Part shown: in pieces, positions 1-5,973 of the stretch
Position numbering within the stretch: the stretch's first letter is position 1
How the letters are laid out: every line of letters begins with the position of its first letter
Source of the DNA: Chloroflexota bacterium
Lineage (GTDB): Bacteria; Chloroflexota; Ktedonobacteria; Ktedonobacterales; Ktedonobacteraceae
Assembly (NCBI GenBank): GCA_005881495.1
Contig: VBHI01000141.1
Location: 1-12,129, forward strand
DNA length: 12,129 bases
Reading direction: 5' to 3'
Notes under the pieces: model-generated
What the model saw: only the letters and a program-made list of their open reading frames with translations
Told to the model about the DNA's origin: nothing
Database searches by the model: none
Program-made: the position numbers and the translations under genes

Positions 1-77
1 CTACGGTGGTTTTTCACTCTCTGCAAAGTATAGCCGTGTTTCGGAGCCATGGGAAGTGAAGTTTATCGTGATGTGGG

Positions 78-93
78 CATGACAAATGTCATG
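78..93. promoter_or_regulatory. Operator-like palindrome upstream of the PPOX gene
   Basis: CATGACA-AA-TGTCATG is a perfect 7-2-7 inverted repeat ending 62 bases before the start of the downstream gene. The size and symmetry are like the operator of a dimeric TetR-, MarR- or GntR-type repressor. No regulator gene is visible here and no clear -35/-10 pair surrounds it, so the operator role is inference. Confidence 0.35.
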
Positions 94-155
94 GGGAGCT
101 GGTGTGCCTGCTTTCCGTCGAACCGTAGCGAGAGCAGCAAGAAAAGAGGGATGTG

Positions 156-557
156 ATGTTTTCAGAGCAAGAACTGGCTTTCCTGCGAGCGCAACCCCTT
201 GCCAGGATTGCCACCGTGGACAACGAGGAACAGCCTACCGTTGATGCCGTGGGCTTCGAGTTCGATGGCGCACGCTTCTCCATTGGCGGTCACCAGCTCG
301 AGACCACGCGCCAATACCAAAATAGTGTGGCAGGCCATCGCAAGGTGTCCCTCCTTATCGACGATCTCAAGTCGCTTCGTCCCTGGCAGCCACGCGGGAT
401 CAGGATCCACGGCATCGCAGAGATCGTCCAACGTCAGGGACACCTCGGCCCTGGGAGCTCCCTCGCGATTACCCCGAGGGTCTCCAGGAGTTGGGGGATG
501 GAAGAACCGGGGACCGAGCCTGCCAAGGTCGGCCCCAGAAAAATCATATGGCAATGA
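156..557 (+). CDS. PPOX-class F420-dependent oxidoreductase family protein (split-barrel flavin/F420 binder)
   Basis: Predicted 133-residue cytosolic redox protein of the pyridoxamine-5'-phosphate-oxidase-like split-barrel superfamily. It is close in pattern to the small actinobacterial/Chloroflexi F420-binding group. Family-like blocks seen: FSEQELAFLRAQPLARIATV at residues 2-21, QPTVDAVGF (about 25-33), GGHQLETTRQY (about 43-53), KVSLLIDDL (about 62-70), PRGIRIHGIAEIV (about 78-90), and the terminal PRKIIWQ. The length is about usual for this subgroup, so it looks intact. GTG 153 and ATG 156 are adjacent possible starts; ATG 156 is chosen because AGAGGG at 145-150 lies 5 bases upstream. Members bind F420, FMN, heme or biliverdin, so the cofactor and substrate cannot be assigned. 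The segment around residues 94-115 (GPGSSLAITPRVSRSWG) is the least typical. It stands alone, with transposon and tRNA scars immediately downstream. Confidence 0.8.
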   Translation: MFSEQELAFLRAQPLARIATVDNEEQPTVDAVGFEFDGARFSIGGHQLETTRQYQNSVAGHRKVSLLIDDLKSLRPWQPRGIRIHGIAEIVQRQGHLGPGSSLAITPRVSRSWGMEEPGTEPAKVGPRKIIWQ

Positions 558-558
558 T

Positions 559-705
559 GTGAGCCAGGACCTCTGTCAACAAGTCCAGCAGTGGCAGGAT
601 CACCGTAACCAGCGAGTCGGCACCGTCGACTGGCAATTCCGCACAACCGATGCACGCATCAAACTGAAGCGACTCTATCCGGTGCAACAACCTGATGACC
701 TGTGA
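559..705 (+). pseudogene. C-terminal remnant of an IS630-type transposase
   Basis: An open frame with no plausible start of its own gives about 48 residues ending VDWQFRTTDARIKLKRLYP and then PVQQPDDL before TGA. The block W-x-F-x-x-x-DARIKLKRLYP, preceded by a WQDHRN motif, resembles the extreme C-terminus of IS630-family transposases frequent in Chloroflexi. The catalytic DDE core and N-terminal helix-turn-helix are absent, because the upstream sequence belongs to the PPOX gene. It is best read as a dead 3' scrap of an insertion sequence. The family assignment is from recall of the motif, not a search. Confidence 0.45.
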
Positions 706-732
706 CAATTTGAGCTAGTTGAAGCAGTATTC

Positions 733-757
733 CTGGGTTCGAATCCTGGCGCCCGTC
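733..757 (+). pseudogene. tRNA 3'-end fragment (T-arm plus acceptor strand)
   Basis: A canonical T-arm is visible: stem CTGGG (733-737), loop TTCGAAT (738-744), stem CCTGG (745-749) with two G-U pairs. The T-loop has the conserved GTTCGANTC. It is followed by a seven-base acceptor strand CGCCCGT (750-756) and discriminator C (757), with no encoded CCA. The matching 5' acceptor ACGGGCG and a D/anticodon arm are not found in the roughly 100 bases upstream. Only the last third of a tRNA is therefore present, as often left at integration sites. Confidence 0.5.
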
Positions 758-761
758 TATA

Positions 762-941
762 ACTTGACAGTTCCTCACCAACAGAAAGACACAGCCCTGT
801 CATGCTGAGCGCAGCGAAGAATCTCACTGCCCAGCGCGACAGACCCTTCGCGGAGTTGACACTGAGCGGAGCGAATGTGCTCAGAGCTTGCCCTGAACGA
901 AGTGAAGGGGTGACACGGTTTGACTGTTCAAACTGTCAAGT
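762..941. mobile_element. MITE-like element with 11-bp perfect terminal inverted repeats
   Basis: ACTTGACAGTT (762-772) and AACTGTCAAGT (931-941) are exact reverse complements, 180 bp end to end, with no coding capacity between. Inside, 798-915 begins TGTCATGCTGAGCGCAGCGAA and ends GAAGTGAAGGGGTGACA. This has a TGTCA/TGACA border and the CTGAGCG/CTTCGC-rich core of a dispersed repeat common in Chloroflexi genomes. A non-autonomous element nested with, or equal to, that repeat is the simplest reading. A target-site duplication is not clear. Confidence 0.5.
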
Positions 942-1100
942 GTAATTCGTCCAAATTGAACCTTGCCTTAGCTAAGAAAACACCTCCTCTCTTTGTAATA
1001 CCAAAACATCAGACCAGTTGAAATGCTGCTGGCCCTTTGTGTGTTATACTCACCCTATGTTGGGGAGTTGGGGATGAAACGTGTTCTGTGAAAGGAGTCC
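942..1100. other. Intergenic stretch with an extended -10 motif
   Basis: No gene is seen. The only signal is TGTTATACT at 1042-1050, an extended -10 (TGn plus TATACT) without a good -35. It lies about 50 bases before the LuxR-like scrap and could be the old promoter of that gene. Confidence 0.3.
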
Positions 1101-1275
1101 ATGCCAAAGCCAGCCACCCATACACTTCTCTGGTCTGCCCAGAGCAAGACCTACGCACTTATTTGCCCTGACCCGCAACCGCAGTCTCTGGTGCCAGGTG
1201 CTCTTTGGGAATGATGTATGCCAGGTGTTCTCTCCTCGTTTCTGTTCCAACGACTCTCTGTCAACCGCGGTCTAG
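1101..1275 (+). pseudogene. Broken N-terminus of a MalT-like LuxR-family regulator
   Basis: ATG 1101 has a good ribosome site (AAAGGAG, 1091-1097). It encodes MPKPATHTLLWSAQSKTYAL and then reaches TGA at 1212-1214, giving a 37-codon product. The opening MPKP-x-x-x-TLLWS is the start I recall for large ATP-binding MalT-like LuxR regulators, common in Ktedonobacteria. In another frame the text continues with a SPRFCS block, like the SFRFCS of those proteins, and then stops at 1275. This suggests a frameshift followed by loss of the remaining gene. The ATPase, TPR and HTH domains are all missing, so no function remains. Confidence 0.4.
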
Positions 1276-1280
1276 CGTGC

Positions 1281-2162
1281 TCAGAGGTCCGCAACGGCGG
1301 GAATGACCTCACGACCGATGATCTCTAGCGGCTCGATCCGGTACACATGCGGGACCACTCCCAGGACCGTCTGAATCCCCATACCGGCGAGCCAGCGCAG
1401 TTGCCCGATCAGTTCGCTCACTTTGGAGCCATGCTCGCCCGCGTCGAAGGCAAACATGCAGGTCTTCTCGATCGTGTCGTAATCCCGCCCCTCAGCCTCA
1501 CAATGCTGGCGCAGGACCTCCAGCTTCTTCGGGATCTGCGGTCCGGGTTGGAGGTTGCAGGCGTCGGCATAGCGTGCGACCAGGCGCAAGGTCTTGTGCT
1601 CGCCACTGCCGGCAATCAGAATCGGCGGATGGGGCCGCGTGAGGCTCTGCGGGAGGTTGAGCGGACGCTCGATGCGGTAGTGTTTCCCCTCGAACGTCCG
1701 CTCGTCGCCCTGTTGGCCATGCCACATCCGCAAGCAGATTTGGAGCGTCTCCTCCAGCCTCTCGTAGCGCTCTGCGAGTGTAGGGAACGGCAGTCCCGAC
1801 CCGCGTGCCTCCTCTTCGTAATCGCCGGCGCCAATGCCAAGCCACGCACGGCCACCAGAAAGCACATCCAGGGTCGTCACCGTCTTGGCGAGTAAGACTG
1901 GGTGCCAGTAAGGGCTTGCCGTTGCCAGGGCAATCAGCTTGATCCGGCTGGTGTGGGCAGCAAGATACGTCAGGGTGGCATAGCACGAGGGGACCTCGTG
2001 TTCTGGCCCGCCGAGATAGTGGCTTTGCCACACATGGTCCACCGTGCCGATGCGATCAAATCCCCACGCCTCGGCCATCTGTGCGATCTTGACCAGCGTA
2101 GGACCAAGCTGGCTTGCCCCTCCTGGCCAGGTAAAATCATAGAGATGAAGTCCCAGCTTCAT
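1281..2162 (-). CDS. LLM-class F420-dependent oxidoreductase (luciferase-like TIM barrel)
   Basis: Predicted 293-residue cytosolic enzyme of the luciferase-like monooxygenase superfamily, in the subgroup that uses deazaflavin F420 for hydride transfer. Visible marks are the N-terminal strand MKLGLHLYDF, WGFDRIGTVDHVW (33-45), ATASPYWHPVLLAKTVTTLD (80-99), LSGGRAWLGIGAGDYEEEA (101-119), RYERLEETLQICLRMW (132-147), FEGKHY (157-162) and PPILIAGSGEHKTLRLVARYAD (179-200). The length is typical. The start is ATG 2162, with AAAAGGAGG (2172-2180 on the minus strand) 9 bases before it. A 35-codon ORF ends within this start (ATGA overlap), which points to translational coupling or a remnant. FMN-dependent activity is possible and the substrate is unknown. 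Confidence 0.85.
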   Translation of the reverse strand: MKLGLHLYDFTWPGGASQLGPTLVKIAQMAEAWGFDRIGTVDHVWQSHYLGGPEHEVPSCYATLTYLAAHTSRIKLIALATASPYWHPVLLAKTVTTLDVLSGGRAWLGIGAGDYEEEARGSGLPFPTLAERYERLEETLQICLRMWHGQQGDERTFEGKHYRIERPLNLPQSLTRPHPPILIAGSGEHKTLRLVARYADACNLQPGPQIPKKLEVLRQHCEAEGRDYDTIEKTCMFAFDAGEHGSKVSELIGQLRWLAGMGIQTVLGVVPHVYRIEPLEIIGREVIPAVADL

Positions 2163-2266
2163 GAAGCCATACCTCCTTTTCTCAGGTGTAGCATTGCGTG
2201 GAATGCGCCGCTACAATGTGCCAGGGTGGGATCAGGCAAGAACAGGACGATGTTATAGATGTTCAT
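2159..2266 (-). CDS. 35-residue ORF overlapping the LLM gene start (leader or remnant)
   Basis: On the minus strand, ATG 2266 follows a strong site AAAGGAGA (about 2274-2280). It encodes MNIYNIVLFLPDPTLAHCSG and 15 more residues, with TGA at 2161-2159. The stop overlaps the oxidoreductase start as ATGA, the classical coupling arrangement. The opening MNIYNIVLFL resembles the first transmembrane segment of DUF2269-like integral membrane proteins (MNxYNIxLFLH), but the likeness ends after ten residues. It may be a truncated gene start captured upstream of the oxidoreductase, or a short coupled leader. No function is assigned. Confidence 0.35.
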   Translation of the reverse strand: MNIYNIVLFLPDPTLAHCSGAFHAMLHLRKGGMAS

Positions 2267-2736
2267 GTCAGTTTCTCCTTTCCGACGCTACATGTAACAC
2301 GACTGAGCCTCAAGGACGGATGACAAGGTCCTCCTCCTGCCCCGCCATTTCTCCTGTCCCGTACCGAGATGAGCGGCCCACCAACAGCAATGCGAAGTTC
2401 GATGCCAGGCCCATATGAGGCTCTCCAGGCCGAAGCCCAGCACAGCGATCAGGAAGGGGAGTATGTGAAAGCAGCTCATCAGGTCTCCAGATGGGAGAAG
2501 AAGCAGGGTCAAGGGCTTTGGCTTGTTCCGCAGGCAAATATTGATCGTGCCCTTGATTTGAAGTCCCTTAATAATGGCACCATGATGATACTCCACGCAG
2601 AGAAGGTGAGCCTGTCAAGGGGAAATGAGGGCAAGAGGAAACGACGTTTGCTGTTGTGATGATCCTGTGACATCAGTTGGAAATGGACCAGCGCCTTCCT
2701 CGCAAGGTTGTGAGACATGCCTTTTGACCATGCCAA
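2267..2736. other. Non-coding or decayed stretch
   Basis: Several short open frames exist on both strands, but none has a convincing ribosome site, family motif or consistent composition. The minus strand carries a hydrophobic run near 2430-2480 that could be residue of a decayed membrane-protein gene. I see no RNA gene or clear repeat here. Confidence 0.4.
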
Positions 2737-3261
2737 CTACTCGATCCTCATGGTGGTCGTTGACGCTGCAAGGCTTTTCTCCGCCGGTTTGCGCATCATC
2801 CAACCGACAATTGCTGCGATCAAGCTGAGAATACCTCCGATCAACAGCGAGATTGGCGCGCCAAAGAGCAGCGCCAGGCCGCCCGCGAACAGGTTTCCCA
2901 GTGGCATACCGCCTGCATACACCATCAGGAAGACGCTCATCACCCGGCCGCGCAAGTGTTTGGGCGTGACCATTTGCAGTGTAGTGTTCGCGGTGGCCGA
3001 CAACACGATCTGCGCGCATCCTACACTGGCAATCAAGGGTAAGGAAAAGATATAGACGTGGGAGAGTGCAAAAGCGATCTCTAGCACACAAAACACGAAC
3101 TCTGCGATCAGCAGAGAGCGGATGTTCGGTTCGTGATTGCCCCAGGCGATCCACAGTGCTGAGAACAGTACCCCAAGCCCAAAGGCCGATGAGATGAGGC
3201 CGAAACCTACCGGCCCGGCATGAAGCACATCGGTTGCGAACAGGGGCAGCATCGCGTTCAC
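2737..3261 (-). pseudogene. C-terminal half of an MFS transporter
   Basis: 174 residues match only the second six-helix bundle of a major facilitator protein. It opens with MNAMLPLFATDVLHAGPVGFG (end of TM7 and following loop). Hydrophobic helices lie at about 23-40, 50-66, 70-90, 108-130 and 135-155, and the conserved cytoplasmic loop TPKHLRGRVMSVF is at 99-111. Whole transporters are about 400 residues, so the N-terminal bundle is missing. Upstream in the same direction lies an unrelated reductase. The first usable codon, GTG 3261, overlaps the reductase stop as GTGA; ATG 3252 is the alternative. A truncated remnant, non-functional as a transporter alone, is most likely. A translated half-transporter coupled to the reductase cannot be excluded. 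Confidence 0.65.
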
Positions 3262-4523
3262 TGCGCAGCGATGTTCAATGACCGCAGGTCCACACGATCA
3301 TCCGCCAGGGCGATTTCCGAGAGTCGGATGCGGCCGCGAATCAGATCCTGACACACACGCAGCTCGGCATCAGCCTCGAGCTCCGGGTCACCCCCACGGT
3401 TCAGCCCACAAGCCGCCTGCAGGATGCCCTGCGTCAGGTAGAAGGCCAGGAACTTTCTGCTGACGTAGCTGCCGCGCAGAACAATGCGCTCCCAGCTCCT
3501 GGCAAACCCCACGTATTCCAGCTTGTGCTCGTACTGGTCAGACCAGAAGCTGTAGATATACTCATATGCCTGCAAGTTGCCGAGCACGGCGCGGGCCACC
3601 GCACGGCCTTGCTTTTCGGCGTTGTTGAAATGCTCCACCCGCACCCTGCCGAAGACCGGGTGCAGCAGGTTGGCCACATCCCCTGCGGCGAAGACATCGG
3701 GCACGCTCGTTTGGCAGCGCGCATTCACGAGGATCCCGTTGTTCAGGGCAATCGCACTGCCAGCGAGCGCTTCCACGGCCGGCGCGATCCCGATACCGAC
3801 GACGACCAGGTCGCACGCCAGTTGTGCTCCCTTCGCAGTCAACACGCGCTCCACCCGGTTGCCGCCCTCGAAGCCGATCACCTGGTCGTTCGTCACGAGA
3901 TGGACCCCATGCTCGCGGTGAATCGCCGCGAGCATGGCGGCGACCTCGTTGCCGAGGACCGTGGCAAGCGGTGCTGCTCCAGGGAGCACCGCGGTGACCT
4001 CCAGGCCCATCTGGCGCAGCGAGGCGGCCACCTCAGCTCCGATGAAGCCCATGCCGACCACCACGGCGCGCGCACCGGGCTGGGCGACCTGACGGATTGC
4101 ATGACACTCCGCTACCGTGCGCAGCTGATAGACGCCCGGCAGGCTCGCTCCGGGCACCGCCAAGCGCCGGTTGCTTCCGCCAGTGCAGAGCACCAGCTTG
4201 TCGTAGTCCACCGTCGTTCCACTTTCGAGTCGCAGCTGCTTGAGGGCCGTATCTACCTGCCGCACGGTGGACCCGGTGCGCAGCTCAACGTCGTGGTTAC
4301 CATACCATTCGGCGGGCTTGACGTACCAGGCACTGAGGTCTTCCTCACCCCGCAGATACGTTTTGGACAGCGGCGGACGGCCGAAAGGGATGCCTGGCTC
4401 CGCGCCCAAGAGCACGATGCGGCCCCGCCATCCCTCTTCTCGGAGGGTCACCGCCGCATTGCCGCCGGCGAACCCGGCACCGACAATGACCACAATCTGG
4501 TCTCCTGTTGCGTCAGCGCTCAT
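3258..4523 (-). CDS. FAD-dependent NAD(P)H oxidoreductase, ferredoxin/rubredoxin reductase-like
   Basis: A 421-residue cytosolic flavoprotein with the layout of ferredoxin reductases that feed electrons to oxygenases or P450s. It has an FAD-binding Rossmann motif IVGAGFAGGNAAVTLREEG (13-31; GxGxxG at 15-20), PFGRPPLSKTYLRGE (46-60), a second NAD(P)H dinucleotide fold VVVGMGFIGAEVAASLRQMG (154-173; GxGxxG at 157-162), VFAAGDVAN (277-285) contacting FAD, EHFNNAEKQG (297-306), and the C-terminal reductase domain from about 325 (FWSDQYEHKLEYVG, ending DLRSL). All expected blocks are present and the length is usual, so it looks functional. The start ATG 4523 is supported by AAGAGGA at 4533-4539, 9 bases away. 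No ferredoxin or oxygenase gene is adjacent, so the partner is unknown. Confidence 0.88.
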   Translation of the reverse strand: MSADATGDQIVVIVGAGFAGGNAAVTLREEGWRGRIVLLGAEPGIPFGRPPLSKTYLRGEEDLSAWYVKPAEWYGNHDVELRTGSTVRQVDTALKQLRLESGTTVDYDKLVLCTGGSNRRLAVPGASLPGVYQLRTVAECHAIRQVAQPGARAVVVGMGFIGAEVAASLRQMGLEVTAVLPGAAPLATVLGNEVAAMLAAIHREHGVHLVTNDQVIGFEGGNRVERVLTAKGAQLACDLVVVGIGIAPAVEALAGSAIALNNGILVNARCQTSVPDVFAAGDVANLLHPVFGRVRVEHFNNAEKQGRAVARAVLGNLQAYEYIYSFWSDQYEHKLEYVGFARSWERIVLRGSYVSRKFLAFYLTQGILQAACGLNRGGDPELEADAELRVCQDLIRGRIRLSEIALADDRVDLRSLNIAAQ

Positions 4524-4844
4524 TGTAAAGAATCCTCTTGTGACGTCTTGCCGTATCTGCTCGGATACTTGCTCGACAGCATCATGGCAAAATGTACATC
4601 TGAAACGAAAAGATTTGGGTTCTCTATTCCCCTACAGATATACTCATCATTTTTCGGTGACCTCAATACTCTAGCATCCTACCCCATCCTTGTCCATCCC
4701 TCAACTTCATCAATTTCAAACTGAGCAAGGTGGTAGATCAAGGCGTAGTCGAGGTACAGCACCTGCCTTTCCGGTCTGGCCCGGCACTACGACGACGCCT
4801 GCGGCTGGTCGGGACCGCCGTCCGCGGCACGCATGGCGAGGGAA
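4524..4844. other. Intergenic stretch with a possible minus-strand promoter
   Basis: No gene is supported. On the minus strand TTGAGG (4661-4666) and TATATC (4637-4642) are 18 bases apart, about 115 bases before the reductase start. This is a plausible sigma-70-type promoter for the reductase. The 4720-4840 portion is GC-rich, like the genes around it, and may be decayed coding sequence; I recognise nothing in it. Confidence 0.3.
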
Positions 4845-5507
4845 TTAGACGGCCGTGGCCGCGCGCTGAGTCCGCTGACTGAACTGGCCGTATAAGTTGG
4901 CGATGACCGCGAAGGCATAGGGAAGGGTGAAGAACAGCCCAATCACGACCACGATCACCCCGAGGGCCCCAATGATGCCGGCCACGATGGCCATCAGCCA
5001 GACCATGACGGTCATCCCTGGGTACAGGCCAGCCCGTCGAAAAATGGCCCGGAAATCAAAGGCGGCTCCAAAGCCGCCCTCTAGATACTGGCTCCAGATC
5101 GCCGCTGTCAGGAAGCCAAGGAGCAGCGAGTAGAGTCCGCCGACGGGTGCGAAGGTACTGGGATGGTAGGTGCAGGACGATCCCACGCAAGATATGGGAT
5201 AACTGCCCCAGGACAGAATCGCTCCGGGCAAACCCCAGATGAAGAGCACGACGGAGAGAACGAACCCTTCCCTGAGCTTTTTGCCGACATCGGTCCAGGG
5301 AGGCAGCTCGCTCTCGCCGCGGCTGACGGTCCGCGCGGTTTCCACGAAATAGCCGAGCAAGATAAAGAGCGGAATGAGGAACAGCCAGAAGAACAACAGA
5401 CAGAGGGCACCGACCGCCAGTCGGCCGAACCAGTTTCGCGATCGGAAGACGAAGCCAAAGGCTTCCCCCACATCGACCTGAATCGGTGGCGACAGAGGTA
5501 TGCTCAT
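4845..5507 (-). CDS. DUF4013 family membrane protein
   Basis: A 220-residue predicted integral membrane protein of unknown function. The DUF4013-like signature is GYFVETARTVSRGESELPPW (52-71), then DVGKKLREGF (73-82): a helix, an E-LPPW loop, and an amphipathic segment before the next helix. Hydrophobic stretches lie at about 29-53, 82-101, 122-140 and 164-205 (probably two helices). The loop at 104-120 carries two cysteines (C107, C112). An in-frame extension upstream to 5636 exists, but ATG 5507 is preferred because a strong GGAGGAG (5511-5517 on the minus strand) sits just before it, and the extension is charged and not family-like. It is monocistronic as seen here, facing away from the right-hand cluster. 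Confidence 0.75.
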   Translation of the reverse strand: MSIPLSPPIQVDVGEAFGFVFRSRNWFGRLAVGALCLLFFWLFLIPLFILLGYFVETARTVSRGESELPPWTDVGKKLREGFVLSVVLFIWGLPGAILSWGSYPISCVGSSCTYHPSTFAPVGGLYSLLLGFLTAAIWSQYLEGGFGAAFDFRAIFRRAGLYPGMTVMVWLMAIVAGIIGALGVIVVVIGLFFTLPYAFAVIANLYGQFSQRTQRAATAV

Positions 5508-5918
5508 AGACTCCTCCTTGTTTTCAGGTAGGCAGCGCGGTAGGCCGCGGCGCCCGACATTAACGCAGGCGAGGCTCTCGCCTGCGTTCAGGTAATCCGT
5601 GGCAGCACGTAGAAACCTACGTATTTCTGGACGCACCTCATGCGTCCCTCTTCGTCGCGACAGATGGAGCTCATCCTTCGGTCAAGTTGAGAGAGAAGAA
5701 CTCAATTTACAACTCTCAGGAGAAGTATATCAGGTGTGGCGCGGAATTTCCAGACACTCTATCGCCAATTTCCTTCCTTCAGGGCGATTTCCCACTCTTC
5801 GGGTCAGATTCTGCCCACCCTTCAGGTCATTTTCCCGTGACTCCCTGATGTCGCTATCGGTGAAGCGAATTGCAATATCAAAACATCAGGTCTCCAGCAC
5901 AATATTTGCACCCATCAG
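5508..5918. other. Intergenic region between divergent genes, with degenerate short repeats
   Basis: This stretch separates the minus-strand DUF4013 gene from the plus-strand cluster. An open frame runs through it from 5599, but it has no ribosome site at its start and no family likeness. Three loose direct repeats of about 20-23 bases lie at 5777-5842: CTTCAGGGCGATTTCCC, CTTCGGGTCAGATTCTGCCC and CTTCAGGTCATTTTCCC. TGAGAG (5688-5693) and CTCTCA (5713-5718) form a weak inverted repeat. Regulatory use is possible but unproven. Confidence 0.35.
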
Positions 5919-5924
5919 TATAAT
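5919..5924 (+). promoter_or_regulatory. Consensus -10 box (TATAAT) upstream of the 88-residue ORF
   Basis: TATAAT matches the sigma-70 -10 consensus exactly and lies 50 bases before ATG 5974, in an AT-rich stretch. No good -35 is found at 16-18 bases, so an activator or another sigma factor could be involved, or the match may be chance. Confidence 0.35.
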
Positions 5925-5973
5925 AAGTATGAAGAAAAATAAAGACCCCCACCTGACAACAGGAGGACCACTC

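Noticed and set aside
1347..1895. 182-codon plus-strand frame inside the LLM oxidoreductase gene
   Set aside because: It is a shadow of the antisense coding strand with no family motif or ribosome site.
2288..2659. Overlapping open frames on both strands between the LLM and MFS genes
   Set aside because: None has a credible ribosome site or recognisable domain. The hydrophobic run on the minus strand is too short and isolated to support a gene.
3525..4724. 399-codon open frame on the plus strand opposite the FAD reductase
   Set aside because: It is antisense to a gene with complete Rossmann and reductase motifs. The product is His/Arg-rich without family likeness, as expected from a GC-rich antisense shadow.
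5508..5636. 43-residue upstream extension of the DUF4013 protein
   Set aside because: GGAGGAG directly before ATG 5507 decides the start, and the extension is charged and not part of the family.
5599..5973. N-terminal extension of the 88-residue ORF back to 5599
   Set aside because: The extension has no ribosome site at its start and random-looking composition, while the perfect AGGAGG before ATG 5974 marks the likely start.
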